A program made the position numbers and the translations under genes. Positions 12,110 through 24,700 of a DNA stretch of 64,000 nucleotides are shown piece after piece. The DNA is taken from the NCBI GenBank assembly GCA_015179025.1, contig WHUX01000020.1, positions 62,001 through 126,000 of the forward strand. Direction: 5' to 3'. Positions within the stretch are counted from its first letter, which is position 1. Every line of letters starts with the position of its first letter. This stretch comes from Terfezia claveryi. Its lineage: Eukaryota; Ascomycota; Pezizomycetes; Pezizales; Pezizaceae. The notes beneath the pieces are model-generated. The model saw nothing but the letters and a program-made list of their open reading frames with translations, ran no database searches and had not been told where the DNA came from.

Positions 12110-12624
12110 GGTATAGAGGATATAGGAGCTGTATAAGGTAGATAGGTAAAGAGGCTGCAGAAGATATAAAAGGCCGAGGAGGATCAAAATACTGAACAAC
12201 TGGCTGTTATAGTCCAAAAGCTCAAAATGGCTGAATTATGCATGATTGGTACCGAACAATAGTAACGTCCTATATAGCTCTATGCCTATATATTGTATTC
12301 TAACATAAATATATATACTAAGTTAAGGTGCTGGCACTATGTAGGGTTGTTAGTTCATGATATCTGCAGTGGACGGGTCATACTGAGAAGGGGGGGGCAA
12401 TTACAGCCTTTTCGAGGTGGATTGGTGCATATGATGGCTTCACATGAGTTACTCAACTAGCTAGTACGCGCATATTGTAGAGCATATTCAAGAGTGTCAG
12501 GAAACAATTTATCCGGTCTGTAGAGGAAGTCTGGCCAGCGTAGTATCTCGGGATATGTGTCATGGCAGGGGTGTTGATATGGATCATAGCACCGCCATGG
12601 ATCATAGCTAGGCCAAAAACTGTA
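12110..12624 (-). repeat. Right arm of 515-bp inverted repeat
   Basis: Reverse-complement partner of 10803-11317. It ends about 115 bp before the MDM10 start codon, so it probably overlaps that promoter. The frame on the plus strand ending GTEQ-stop contains TAA/TAG codons where CAA/CAG would restore a coiled coil, consistent with C-to-T mutation of a former coding repeat (inference). Confidence 0.9.
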
Positions 12625-12739
12625 CCAATCCAGGTTAGTTTGATCTGCTGCCCTGGGATAAAGCGGCGGCATCAAGACCCAGCTGGGACTCAGGTCAGCA
12701 TGCTTAATCACCCGTGATATACGGACATAATCTATCACC

Positions 12740-14242
12740 ATGCTCACATACATGGACTACGTCCAGCAAGCCTTCTACAAAGCCACAAACTGGAACGAAG
12801 ATAACTCTTATGCAAACCTCACCGCTACTGCCCGAGGTCCCACCCCTTCCAGTCCCTAATTGCAATCTTGTGTCCCTGGCCACAGGCTGACCTTGAACCA
12901 CAGCCCTCTTAGATTTTCACACTCCCCGCGGCCTGAACCTCCACCTCTCCTCACTCTCCTCTCCCAATTTCGCCACCTCATACTCCCTCACCAACCTCGG
13001 CGTCGTCGACGGCTCAATTAGCTATCTATACTCTTCTCTCCCACTTACGAATGTCCATAAATCGAGAAATGTGTATCTACATGACGTCGTCCAGGGGTAT
13101 CGACAACTTCGGCACCTGGTCGCTCCTTCTGAAGCTCGGTTTTGGGAGGTATGGCAAGGGGGTGTGAGGGTTGATACAAGAGGTATATATAGATTGGACC
13201 ACCCAACGAAAAGACTTACTGTGAACTCTGACGGGGTCATGATGTGACAAGGAAGATAGCCTCCTCTACGGGCGGATGTACCTCCCCATCTCCACCCTCG
13301 AAATGCTCTACCTTCGCCGTCACTCCCCAAAATCCCAACTCCGAATCGCTGCCGTCTCGGACGCAAAGCTGAAGAATGGGGGAACGATCTTGGCGGTGCT
13401 GCAGCAAGATGTGGGGAAATATAGCATAGAATGCTTGTACTCCACCTCAGAAGGGTTGATTGGTGCTAGGGGTTATATAATTTCGGCTATGACCCCCGTC
13501 AAAAACCGAAGAAGGTAGATGAGGAAATGGAGTATCCAGACTCGTCGGTTTTTGAAGATGCACCTGCTATGCCGCCGACGGAGGGAGAGGCGGTAGTGGA
13601 GGTGGAAAAATTATCCACAGGAAGATTGTCGATGGGTGCGGAGGTATACTATGGCGTATTAAATAAGTCTGGTGGAAGTGCGTCATCATTTATATTTTGT
13701 TACCCCGAATTTAGCTCTAATACGTATAACCAGTGTCTACCGCATTACGATATACCACACTCCCCCATCACCCTGGCCCACCACTAACAATGACCCTAAC
13801 TCTCTCCCCTCTCATGGGCCAATTGTCCGCAACCTACGCAATCAAAGCCGGCCCTAATGCTGCGTTTTGTTCTAGGTTTGACTTTAACATGTATAGTTAC
13901 GAAAGTGATCTTGTCGTAGGCTGTGAGTTATGGCAACGGAAACAAACCACACCTGCTACAGCCCAGTTGAGAAGGACCATAACGGCAATACCGTCTAGAG
14001 ACGTTGGGGAGGGCAGTAGTGTAGATAATGATGAGCCGGGCGTTGGGGATAAGGATGGGGAAAAGGAGAAGGATGCGTTTACCGGCGTTTTGAAAGGGCG
14101 CTGGACACAGTCTGCGGGGTTCGGTGTGTTGTGGGAAGGGAGGGTGAAGCATTTATTGTTTAGTTTGGGTGCGAATATAGATTTTAGGAGGAGGGAGGGC
14201 GTGGTTAAAGGGGTGGGGGTGGAGGTGCAGTATTCCTCATGA
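12740..14242 (+). CDS. MDM10: Mitochondrial distribution and morphology protein 10 (ERMES/SAM subunit), one apparent frame break
   Basis: Beta-barrel protein of the outer mitochondrial membrane. It anchors the ER-mitochondria encounter structure and assists TOM/SAM assembly. Exons are 12740-12836, 12904-13182, 13256-13677 and 13734-14242. Diagnostic pieces are [73 protein letters not shown] and [19 protein letters not shown]. Within exon 3, at the G run 13469-13472, the frame shifts: the family continues GLYNFG, which needs one extra base there. With that base the exons total 436 codons exactly and no other break exists. I therefore suspect a sequencing error rather than a pseudogene, though a real lesion cannot be excluded. 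The inverted-repeat arm ends ~115 bp upstream. Confidence 0.93.
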
Positions 14243-14432
14243 ATGAAGAGGAGCCAATCTGTAGAGAATCTGAACTATGATGAAGCATATTATAAGTACA
14301 TAACCTCATAGAAAGTATTAGTTGGTCATTCTCAAAGTTACCCTCAACACGAGACTTGGCAGATGTCCCAATCCGTGACTTCACATTTCTTCAATGAACA
14401 TCAAAATACATCCTACGAACATCAACCACAAT

Positions 14433-15674
14433 ATGTCTCCCCCCGCAATCGCCAACCCTCGCCGCATCCTCCTCGTCGGTGCGCCTAATTCCGGGAAACT
14501 CACAATCCTCAAAGGTTAATCCCGGAGCTACCCCACCGTCGGGAGGGAGGCAAGTGCTAATATAGGACTTGTAGAACTAACCGGCTCCCTTCCCCCAACA
14601 GCACAATCGCAGCTTTCACATGCTGGGCTATCGCATACCCTATCGCTCAGGACGAATTACTACGAAGCCGATGTACCGATTTGGGTAGATGAGTGGATAG
14701 AAGAAGGCCCTGCGGCGAGTCCTTCAGGCCAACCAATCTCAGCTTCAACCTCAAAAACGGAATTCACCTCAACAACGACAATAACAGCCCTTACAACCTC
14801 AGAGGCTACCTCCGATTCAGCTGGCCCCGCCTCCTGGGCTAAAAACTACCTCAATATAGAATCTAAACCTGTGCTCTGCGTCCTCGGCGGATTCATCCTC
14901 TGTTTCCGCAAACCTCCTCTAGGGACACTTGCCTCCCCCTTATCCATCCCAGACACTCTCATAGAAGCAATCCGCGCTGTAGGAAGTATTATCCGCGCGT
15001 GTGGGTCCTCTTGGGATGGGGTTGTGCTGGCAGTGGGGATGCCGAGGAATGGGGTAATCGTCGGATCCCCTACTGGAATTGGTGGGGTTTGGGTTGGGGA
15101 AGGTAGTGGGAGCGGGGAGGAGGAAGAGGATGTCCTAAGTGATTTATGCCGACAGTCGGGGTTTGAATATGTCGATTACGAGAAGAAGGGGCGGAATGAT
15201 TGGGGTGAGAGGCAGGGATTGGAGAGGGTTAGGGAAGCTCTGGAAGCCAATGACTGGGATAACTCTGGAAATGACGGCGAATCAGGCTTCGACGATGACG
15301 AGGTTGAAGGTGCTGCGGATGCGGATGCGAGTACGGATGAAAGAGGCGTGCTTGGCTTCGTGGCGGGAGAGTTTGAGCAGGAGATGTTTGGGTTGCGGCA
15401 GGCAATTGAGAGGGGAGGTAGTAGTGGGGGGGCGTTGGATGGGTTATTCGATGGCCTGGAAAAGGATGATGAGGATGATGATGGTGAGGAAAGAAATGAA
15501 GAAGGTGAAAGGAAGCAAGTTGAGGATATGGAGAGAATGATGATGAAAATGGCAATGTTGAGGGATTTAGATGGCGAGGATGGAGAGAAGGTTAAGAGGG
15601 AGAGGAGGAAGTTGGCGCAGGAGTTGTTGAGGGAGATTATGATGGAAGGAGAGGTGTTGGAGGAGGGGAGGTAA
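14433..15674 (+). CDS. IRC6: Alpha/gamma-adaptin-binding p34 / IRC6-like protein
   Basis: Relative of human AAGAB (p34) and yeast Irc6, GTPase-like chaperones for clathrin adaptor complexes. Exons 14433-14514 and 14575-15674 join in phase to 393 aa. A P-loop-like segment RRILLVGAPNSGKLTILK sits at residues ~11-28; it has L where S/T follows the Walker A lysine. The middle has the degenerate Ras-like core (VLCVLGGFILCF, WDGVVLAVGMPRNG). The C-terminal third is acidic, then has the p34 signature (GFVAGEFEQEMFGLRQAIE) and a basic helix at the end. An ATG 38 nt upstream is also in phase 2 relative to this one and less likely. The gene starts 190 bp after MDM10 on the same strand. Confidence 0.85.
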
Positions 15675-16009
15675 AATATTACGGGTCCAAGGAAGTAAGG
15701 GTCTGGCTATCACTCTTACGGCTCGAAGCTGGTCTGTAGATGTAGAGAAGGTTTCAGGCTTTCCCGTTGGTATATATTTCCTTTATTTTGTCTATTCGCT
15801 CCTGAGCTATGCATTTACGATAGAAATATCTGGGGTTTGGTCTTGAGGCGTAATCTAGAGTTAACATTTTACTATTTTGGTTTTTCGGAATGTGAAACAA
15901 CTGTATAGCTGGTAGAGGTAAGACATATATTTATCAAAAGTGAATTCTAATGTTTGTTGCATAGGGTATGGATGGGTGTAGAGAGGGGGGGGCGCAAAAA
16001 GTGGCTGTT
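15675..16009. other. Convergent intergenic region, IRC6-like / PHS1
   Basis: Two 3' UTRs are expected. It is AT-rich, with no open frame longer than a few dozen codons and no repeat. Confidence 0.6.
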
Positions 16010-16874
16010 TTATGCCTTCTTCTTCCCCCTCATCATCTTCCTCCGGAGGGCCATCATGTGGAGGTATTGGTTCGGGAAGACTATTGAGTATATCGTTAGC
16101 TGGGGTCCAGATGCTTCAATTTCCAACGTTGTCCGACTCTGCCTCCTCCACCAGGCATGTCATCCCTACTCTTCTTCCCCCTCCTCTCCCCTTCCTCAGA
16201 ATAAGGCAATAATCCCACTTACAAATCGGCCAAGCCACCAACATGCCCACCACAACCCCCCAGACCACTTTCCCCCCAGCCTCCTCGACCTCCCCCGACT
16301 TCACACTCAACCACATACACGCCCACTCGCTCCCGGCGCCGGTCACATACAGTACAAAAAAAAAGTTATACCTCGCCCATATTAGCCACCCGGGGGCCCC
16401 GCCCGCCGCGGAGTATACATGGAACGTGTATCTCGTGATCTCCGCTACCGACCAGCTGACAAGCATGGTGGTGTAGAATATCGAGGAGTGCGCGGTGGGC
16501 GAGAGCGGTGAGATGGCGTGGACGAGGAAGAGGCGAGAGATCGACTGGAGGAGGGTTGTGAGGAGGGAGGTACGCACGAGGCCTGCATTTAAGAGAAGTG
16601 AGCTTTTTTTTTTTTAGTTAAGTCTTTTACAATCTATGTAATGATGTAGTCCTAGGTAGGAATGTTGGGGGGGTCCCCTACCAAAGAGAACGTGTGCAAA
16701 GTCAAGAGCAATGACAGTCTGCGCCCATCGCGTGAATTCGCCGACGGAGGGGTATATGGCAGAAGGGTCGAAGGTGGTGAGGAGTGTGGTGAGGGTGCGG
16801 GCGAGGACAAGAGACCATAGCAGGGCGTTGAGGGCGTTGTAGCCGGTTAGGTAGGTTTTTGTGATTGCGGACAT
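16010..16874 (-). CDS. PHS1: Very-long-chain (3R)-3-hydroxyacyl-CoA dehydratase
   Basis: ER membrane enzyme of the fatty-acid elongation cycle, PTPLA/HACD family. It removes water from 3-hydroxyacyl-CoA to form trans-2-enoyl-CoA. Exons 16874-16682, 16582-16223 and 16080-16010 (minus) give 207 aa with several hydrophobic segments. The catalytic Tyr and Glu lie seven residues apart in LYVTGAGSE, matching Y149/E156 of yeast Phs1. Other family motifs are TGYNALNALLWSLVL at the start and SWSVAEITRYTFHVYS in the centre. The last small exon encodes the basic ER-retention-like tail, ending RGKKKA. The second intron uses GTAAGT and an acceptor after a CTAAC motif. Confidence 0.95.
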
Positions 16875-17208
16875 TGTGGATTCTTTGGTAGGTCTCTGCT
16901 CTGCTCCTTGGGTTGTAGGAGATGAGATTGCCCTGCGGATTGAGGCGGTGGGTTGAGGGGGAGGTTGAGGATGAGGTTGAATTTGAAAGGCTCTTTATTT
17001 ATGTCTCAGATTGGAGGTTGCAGTTTGCTGCCAAGACGGGTCCTTTGATGCGGTGATGTGGTGTCCCAACAAAATATATTTTGGGGATAGGTTGAGGTTA
17101 TGTACGAAGTCAGAGTTACCCTGAAGCATCTATGCATGATTTGTTTCATTCCAGAGCTGTAAATAATGTACATGTATAATGCAAACTCCCGCCTTGTATC
17201 CCCACAAA
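16875..17208. other. Intergenic region between PHS1 and uL15m
   Basis: Contains the PHS1 5' leader and the uL15m 3' UTR. One copy of the intergenic 9-mer TTACCCTGA lies at about 17116. No other feature is seen. Confidence 0.6.
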
Positions 17209-18181
17209 CTACCACAGCTTATCCGTTGCTTTCTGCTTCTTATCCTGCCCCCTCCGCTTCAAGTTCCTCGCCTTCTCCGCCTCCTCTGGCTTCTTGAAGA
17301 ACAAGCTCTCCGGATTATCACCCGGCTTCAATGTACTAGCGAGATAACCCCTATGCTCTGGATTCCTGTAGTACTCCAGATCCTTTCTGCTCGTGGCATC
17401 TGCTAGGCGGCACTGCTCGGGGAAATGGTGCGGGTATGCGGTTTGGAGGATGCCTTTGCGGTTGAAGAAGCGTGTCGTGACGGTACCACCGGCGGCTTCG
17501 ACGGCGGTGATAGCCGAGGCAGAGGCACGGGATACCGTGATGTTGATGGGAATGTTGAAAGTGGATGCACCCTATTTGCCGGGTTAGTGGGGGTGGGTTA
17601 AAGTAGATTGGGGGGTGTACGCGGCCGAGAAGCTTGACGCCGTCTTTGATACCGTGGAGGCAACGGGACTCGCAGAGCTCTTTGAAGGTGATAGGCTTGG
17701 TGGGATCGATGCGCTCGGTTTCTATCCAATGCTGGAGATGGTCAAGGTTGAGCGGGGACATTTTTACCGAGAACCTATGTACATTGATTAACTTCCAGAC
17801 CCCACCCTGAACATTACCTCCAACCCGGGGTTTCCCCCCCAAAAAAAAATCAACTCACTGATTTTTAAACCCATATGGGCCCGCCACAACCTCATCTTTC
17901 GTCTGCCCTCCATTCATCCCCGCCGGTACACCACCATGTTGACCCTGTCCCTTATGACCTCTTCCCGAAGTCTTACCCTTGCCCGAACTAGGACCTCGGC
18001 CCCGCCGAATGAGCTTCTTGTAGGCGTCGTTGAAGTCGTGGAGGAGGCTGAGGATGTTTCCTGCTCGTCGAGGTTGTGTAGAGAAAGCGCATCTCGCTAT
18101 TATTGGGGAGGAGGAAGCGAGGCGGGCGGGGGAGGCGAGGAGGCGTAGCCCGGAGGAGATGAGCGGCGGTCGGGGGAGCAT
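17209..18181 (-). CDS. MRPL10: Mitochondrial large-subunit ribosomal protein uL15m
   Basis: Mitochondrial uL15 of the 54S subunit (yeast MRPL10/MRPL18 nomenclature varies). Exons 18181-17859, 17774-17621 and 17571-17209 (minus) join to 279 aa. A serine/arginine-rich presequence (residues 1 to ~40) precedes the uL15 hallmark RRGRGPSSGKGKTSGRGHKG and QGQHGGVPAGMNGGQT. The central part reads SPLNLDHLQHWIETERIDP, and the C-terminal domain begins GASTFNIPINITVSRASASA. The C-terminus ends KKQKATDKLW. Mitochondrial targeting is inferred from the leader and family. Both introns have canonical GT..AG ends. Confidence 0.96.
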
Positions 18182-20207
18182 TGTTTTTTTGGGGTTGGTG
18201 AATGTGGAGGGAGGGGGGTTCGGGCCAATTTAGATGGATCTTATCTTATCTCATCTTATCTCATCTTATCTCATCTCATCTTATCTTATCTTATCTTTCT
18301 CATTGTGCACCCAAAACTTTTCCTTTCGCAAACCACGACGTCTATTTCAACCAGCTGCCCCCCCAACCGTACTCACACTTTAACTAACTCACACTCTGCA
18401 ACGAGTCGATGGTAATACACCATATCTATATAACCTCTCGTTTTGCACTAAATACCGTTGCCAACAGAGGGGTGTTACCCGCAGAAAAAACACCCTTTAT
18501 CTCTAGCTCTATCTATGTCTATAACACAGATTCAACTATATTCCAAACATACGGTCCCAGAATCTAGCAGACAAACCAAGGAAACAAATTATCACAGCAA
18601 AATGAATGTTCAAAACTTGGGCAATTGAGGTTGATGATGGATAGATAGTTGGCTAGAGAAGCTTCAATCTCAATGTGTGGGGCCTGCAAGCTATCTGGAG
18701 CCCCGACGAAAATGTCCTTCGATGTTGGGACGTGCAAAGCTCATCCTGGAGGAGCGAGTGCTTTGATCTATAATATATGTTCTGGGCCGCTCACGGGCAA
18801 TTTAGATAATTACTCCACTTGGTGTATAATGCACTTGTATTGATAACGGTATACTGTACCTAGCTGGAGCTATCCCAGCGACTGCAATAGATTCATGTAT
18901 TTCCCAGTCGATTAGACCTCCATCTAATATTCCAAGTTGGTTCAGCTAGAGCTGAGAGGTTAATACAGTCATGATCTGTTAATATTTTCGTATGTCAATA
19001 GATTGAGAATTTCAGATTATTCTTAGAGTATCGGCAAAATAGCAATTAGAGTAGAAGTCTTTGCAAACACCTGAAACAAAAACACGAGTACTTAGGTTAT
19101 ACTTAGCAATCTGCGTATAAATAAGTACCTGCGATTAAGAAAGTACACCGTTTTGCACCTTACCTGAATCCTATAAGTAAGAAAAGAAATAGTTGGGATT
19201 TTTCTTCTTTATATGATAAATCGTGCAACAAGATGTAGACAAAAATTATTATAATAATAATTATTCCAAACTTCACTAAATTCTACATAGCGCATCGATA
19301 TTCAGTACAAGATGGTCTATAAAGCCTGAACCATAAGGCCCCATGTATTTAAAACTCCATAGATAAGAACTCGTAGATAAGAAACTAATTTTCAAATACC
19401 TATTACATACATAGGAAACGTTGCAGATTTCTATGGTAGCAATAAACTCAGTATCCTCCCCTCTCCATTCCATTCATCATCAGAGATGAAGGTGATGAGT
19501 TGTTAACTATCCAAGCCTGTACTTCATCATTTGAAGGGCTTGAGGTAATTTTTCCGGAATTCTCCCCTTGTTCGATATCTACCAGTCTCCCTGTGATGTG
19601 GAAGTGGAAGGGGTGGTCAAAGGGTGGTCAAAAATGACTTCACAGGGTGTTTTTTGAGTGTGCTGAATGTTTTGGTCGATTCACAGTTACCAAATTGAGG
19701 AATTATATTAATTGCCCGCGACCGGTACAGAGGGTATGCTGCCTAGAACATATATATGTATATATATACTTGCCTACTAGTGGTTCTCCATCCTCATGAG
19801 TACCTAATTGGGTAGCTAATAAAGAAGCTAGCCAAAATAGGAAGGTAGTACATATTTCTGCTGGTAACTTATTTCCTAGTTTGTACTCCCTAGAGGTTTC
19901 CTCTTTATCATTGCCAGAATAATCTATTACCCTCAACCCATTCAACCTATCCTGCACAAGAAAATTTATGATATTCGCTTTTTACGACACAACCATAGTA
20001 ACTCTAGCCGCTGTCTTTTGCAACAATAGCGGCCACTGGGACCCTTCATCTTCCATATCGCAGTACACATATACTACATGCCGACAACCATGTTATCAAA
20101 CACAAACACAAACATGCTGGCAGCCTTCACAAACAACAAATACAATGCATTATATTAACCATCACATCCCCCATCTGCACTCTCTCCACACACCCCTGAG
20201 CCCCTCC
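18182..20207. other. Gene-poor 2-kb region
   Basis: Upstream side of uL15m and 3' side of ZRG17. Contains the TTATC microsatellite at 18236-18298 and AT-rich stretches such as ATTATAATAATAATTATT near 19246. No frame resembles a protein and no RNA gene is evident. Confidence 0.65.
18236..18298. repeat. (CTTAT)/(CTCAT)n microsatellite
   Basis: About twelve pentamer units of the type CTTAT or CTCAT lie 55-117 bp upstream of the uL15m start codon, in its likely promoter or 5' leader. Confidence 0.95.
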
Positions 20208-21795
20208 TCAATCTACCACAACCGCCACACTAACCTCCCACCTCACCCCACCTTGCCCCCCTGACCCCCCACCTACACCCCCCAGCCTGTCCTTTACCAC
20301 CCTCCCAATCCTCTCCCTCACCCTCCCCTCCTCTGCCCCTGTCTCAATCACAACCTTAAACCCCGCCATCCCGAGTCCATAATGCACTTGCCAGATTTTA
20401 CATTCCACCACTCTCTTCACCCCGCTCACCCCCACTCCACCACTCTCCACCTCCCCAACCAAGCCCTCCACCACCCCCGGCTCAGTAGTGTAGTAACTCA
20501 TAAGTAACATACTCCCCAACGACTTGATTAGGCGCGTCCCCATAAGGATCATGCAGCATGAAATCGCTAACGCAAGGAAGCGGTCGAGATACGAGTAGTA
20601 CGTGACGTTTAAGAGTGGGAGAATGAGAAGGGAGGTGGCGAAGATGAGGGTGAGGAGGTGGGAGGGGTTATTTCCCAGAAGCGAGTTTCTAGGTACGAAG
20701 GGGATGAATGAAGGAGTTTGGATGCGCATAGCTTTTCCTATGCGTGCATGATTCTGGAGTACGAGTGCGGAAGTTAGGGTGGAGATAATCGCGAGCAAGG
20801 AGGACAGGTCGATTGAACCTGGTGGGACACGAGAGTGGTGGGAATGGTGGTCGTGGGGTTCCCCTCCTGCTTCACCCTCAACCTCAGCGAAGGATTGGAA
20901 TCCCTCGAGTAAATGCTCAGCCGTATGGGATATAATATCCAACCCCATAAAAACCAAGAATATCGACATAGCAAACCCAGCCAGGACCTCAGCTCTCTCT
21001 AACCCAAAGGGGTGGCGGATTGTACTACGTTTCCATACTTCAAAGTTTGATATCACGTCGACGGCGACGCAGACGGTGGAGGAGAATGCGTCGAAGAGGA
21101 TGATGTGTGAGAGGGCTGTTAGGGCTAGCGATCCTGCAGCGGACCAGAGGACGGAGGTGCCGATGAGAATGTGTGTTAGGCACCAGAGGGAGCGGAGGCG
21201 TTGCTGGGGGGTGATGCTTGCTATGCCCTCGAGGAAGGTTGGCAGGGGGAGGGATGCAGGGAGAGAGAGGGGCGCGCGAGGAGGGGCTTCTTGGATAATT
21301 GAGTGAGAAAGGGAGATTGATGAGTGTTTGTACCGGTGGCCGCGTCGTTGGGCCTAACATCAATTGCATCAATTAGTTTTCAACGTTTTAGGGCACGGTA
21401 CGTAAACATACCGGTGTGGATAATACAGGTCCCTTGGACGCGAATGATTGTTGGAAATTAAACGGTGTTTTCCGCATAGGATTCATCCCCGAGCCCCCTC
21501 CTCCTCCTCCCCCTTGTGGCCCACCACCCCCACCCCCGCCCCCGCCACCGCCACCGCTCGAGTACCCAACTGGAGGCGACCCAGTTCCTGGTGGACCTGG
21601 CGCGAACCTCGGCGACGCTGGCGGCGTCCCATACGGGTCCACAAACGCCAGTGAAGCCCTACGGCCGGAATCGTTCGGTGTAAGATGGGCTATGTCGGTT
21701 GGGGGATAAAACGGTGAAGGCGCGGAGGTGCCGTCTGGAAACGGTGTAGGGGGAATTGGGGTCCCCGGCGGCTGGGGTATTGGGGGGAGATCCAT
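20208..21795 (-). CDS. ZRG17: CDF zinc transporter, ZRG17/ZnT6-type subunit
   Basis: Cation diffusion facilitator of the early secretory pathway. In yeasts Zrg17 pairs with Msc2 (as ZnT6 does with ZnT5) to move zinc into the ER. Exons 21795-21412 and 21353-20208 (minus) give 509 aa. The first ~128 residues are disordered, P-rich, then a glycine run. RRGHRYKHSS introduces the membrane domain; the signature RHPFGLERAEVLAGFAMSIF is highly family-specific. The cytosolic loop has HDHHSHH, and a ferredoxin-like C-terminal domain (VECKIWQVHYGLGMAGFKVV) follows. The zinc-site HxxxD pattern of active CDFs is not kept: TM2 has HIILFD and TM5 lacks the aspartate, which suits a regulatory partner (inference). 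The start is set at MDLPPIPQPPGTPIP. Confidence 0.9.
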
Positions 21796-24700
21796 ATTGA
21801 GCACGGAGCTGAGGGGTTAAGCGAGAGAAAAGCGCGAGTGTTGGCTATCTGTGTATTGTAGGTTTGTCCATATGAAGGGGTAGTCGGAGGATGATTTTGG
21901 AATTCGCAGTGGCAGAGCTGTGCAGAAGAACAAGCCGCTAGAGCGGCACAGCATCCCTCCCTGTTGAGGGACCTCGGTTCGATATCCAACGATGCGGGCA
22001 ACAGTCGTTCGAGGGGTGCTGTACTGTCGATAAAACTGTTTCCCATATATTGCATGCCTATTGCATATACAATATCTCTGTTGTGCTGTACTGTATACCA
22101 TACTCCACCAGGAGCGGATCAAAACGGTTGGTTGGTCTGCGATTCCCGAGGGTATCTCATCCAATATCCAGCCAGGTGGACTCAGGTTTCGGAGCATATA
22201 TTGCGGAGCATATATTGTAGAATGAATGATCGATTGGATCATGGCATAGGGCATGCAATATGTGCATATACAAGTCCTGGGCCCCAGGTTGGTGGGTTAA
22301 CGGGGGCCGCAGATGGAGTACCTCTCATTGTAGCTCAACCAAACCAGGCCCAAATGAAACTCTCGATAGCTCAAAGGACATATGCATCGAGGAGAGTCTT
22401 GTGAGTGGCCTAATGCACCATTTGAGCCTTTGTTGGTTGGAATATCAGACTACACGGACAAGCTGCTTCAATTTATGCCGGTATAGTGGTATAGAGCTCT
22501 GGTACAGAGCTCCGGTGGTGGCGTGGCCCACAACTTGGTCGGTTTAGCAGCTTGGGAGAGCTGGGAGGAGTGGAACTTACATTACCTCTACATGCTAATC
22601 CTCTATTCTCCGCTGTATAGTACCCCCCTCCCTCATTCGCCATTATTTTCTTCTTGTGCCTCAATGTTGCGCGCGGCTCTGGCCTCGCAGGATGGGTCCT
22701 TTGTTGCTAAACAGTGGTACGAAGCAGATATTCAAGACAGAAATAATGGAGACTTTTCATTGGGTATGTTCACCGACTCCAAATGAGAACATTCTTCTCG
22801 TTGTTTGACATAATTTCTATCTCAACTTTGGAGTCTTCGTTAAAGGTTCTTTGTTCTAACATCTCTCATGCCGGACAGAGCTCAGACGAAAGTTTGAGAG
22901 GAACTCGACACTCTCGAAGAAGCCCATAAGAATACCCTCTTTGAAACATGACATCTCTTCATTGATGTACTGACCTCTACTCAGCTTTGTAGTCGAGGCT
23001 TTGACACTGGTAGGTCTAGGGGATCTGGCTCCATCAGATTCTCTATTTGCGGTAAGGTTACCGCGGTAATGGATGCCATGGACGGTCAAGAGTTATACTG
23101 CTATATGCTCTTTAAATTTACCAGAAGCTGACCTAGTCAGGTTTGATGGCCGAACGATCTATGTTAACAGGGGAACCCATCGTGGAGGAAGAGGCTAGTA
23201 GACTCCATCAGCATCCACTATATGCACACATTGCATCAAGATAGCCAACCAGACTACAAGATAGCTACGTACAGTTGATACTAATAAACTAGTTGCAGGG
23301 TGACGCTGGCGCTGGCGAGGGCAATAGATGGCTATAAAAACGAGATGGGGGGATTGAGGGACGGGACGGGTCGACGATGTACTTGAATCATTTCTCAGGG
23401 TAATATCTTCGCGTCTCAGTCTTAACGCCATGTCCTCCTCATCTTCTCAATGGATAACCTCATAATATTCCCCAAACTTCCCCATGTTTTTCCAGCGAAA
23501 CCATCCTCCAATGAACATACTCCTCTAAACCAGGAATAGCTACCAGCTGCTGCTCCACGGGTCCCTAGCTACAGCCAAAACAAAATATATTCCTGATTCG
23601 TATGTGGTTGATCCGCTTCTTCTTGCATAGCACAAAATTATAATGGAAGTTCCGGAATTTGGATGGGATTTCTTGTGTTATTCTATTCATACAAATAACC
23701 GTTCAATTACCCAATTCTAGTCATGCTATGTATTATTACCAGTAGGTAAGTCTCGGCACCTGACATAAGAATTGAGGGTAAACTATGGTAGGCAACCAAG
23801 CACACAAATGAGTACACTGGTAACTCATCTTTTACTCCCAATATAACCAATTTCATACTAAAGAAAACCAAAGAGAGCTATCATCCATGCAAATCAACCC
23901 ACATCATTTGGTAGATAATAGTGATTGAGAAAACCAGGGACTATTCAAGTTTCCTCAAATCAATAATCCAATTTCCCTTTAAGAAACCAAGACAATTCTC
24001 GGGCTCTCTAAAGTACCATTCTTATTAATGTCCAAAAGGACAATATGACGATACGTAATGAACGTATGAGGAGGGAAAACATATAAATCTTTCGAGGACA
24101 ATGTTTTAGCAAAATTAACTCAGCTTGGATGGGTATTTAATCCCCACGTTATGTGGAGGATGGTTAGGCGGTTTCGCCATGTGGTGTTATATTTTCCCCT
24201 TCCAACTCTCCCCATCTGCTCTCTCCCTCCAGCCTGACGACCTTTCAGTGCAGGATTCGGACCATTCACTGCCCACCACCTGTCAGGCCGACTGAGACAT
24301 CAGCACCGATCAACTTTACAGTATCTACTTAACCCATAAGCAACTTCCCCCACTTATCATTCCATTTTCCTAGAGCGATTCCCTTCTTCAAAGTCATATT
24401 TAGCGCACTTCCAACATAGCTTGCACGGGCAATCCACCCAGAAACCCCTTCATACCTTCCCGAAGGGTGGTGGTGCACACGAGTACTGAGTTTTTAATTT
24501 TTTTTTTGAAAAATAAAAAATAAAAATAAAAATAAAAATAAAATATAAGCACTCTAGTCTGGTACCTACAGTACTCTGTAAGTGCTTGACTGTACGAGCT
24601 TGATGACGAAAGTTTGCTTATAGATATGGTTAATGATTAGTTCCTTGCTGGTGACTCTATGTGCTGGCTTAGTCTAGTTGGCTGACGCTGTAGTTGGCAC

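Noticed and set aside
11210..12217. Paired frames starting MDHNSQLFSIL in both repeat arms
   Set aside because: They are the same repeat sequence read twice, not two conserved genes.
12740..14242. Calling MDM10 a pseudogene
   Set aside because: Only one single-base break, at a G run, with full conservation on both sides and three similar breaks elsewhere; an error is more likely.
21925..21995. tRNA-like stretch containing GGTTCGATATCC
   Set aside because: The T-stem does not pair and no acceptor or anticodon arm can be formed.
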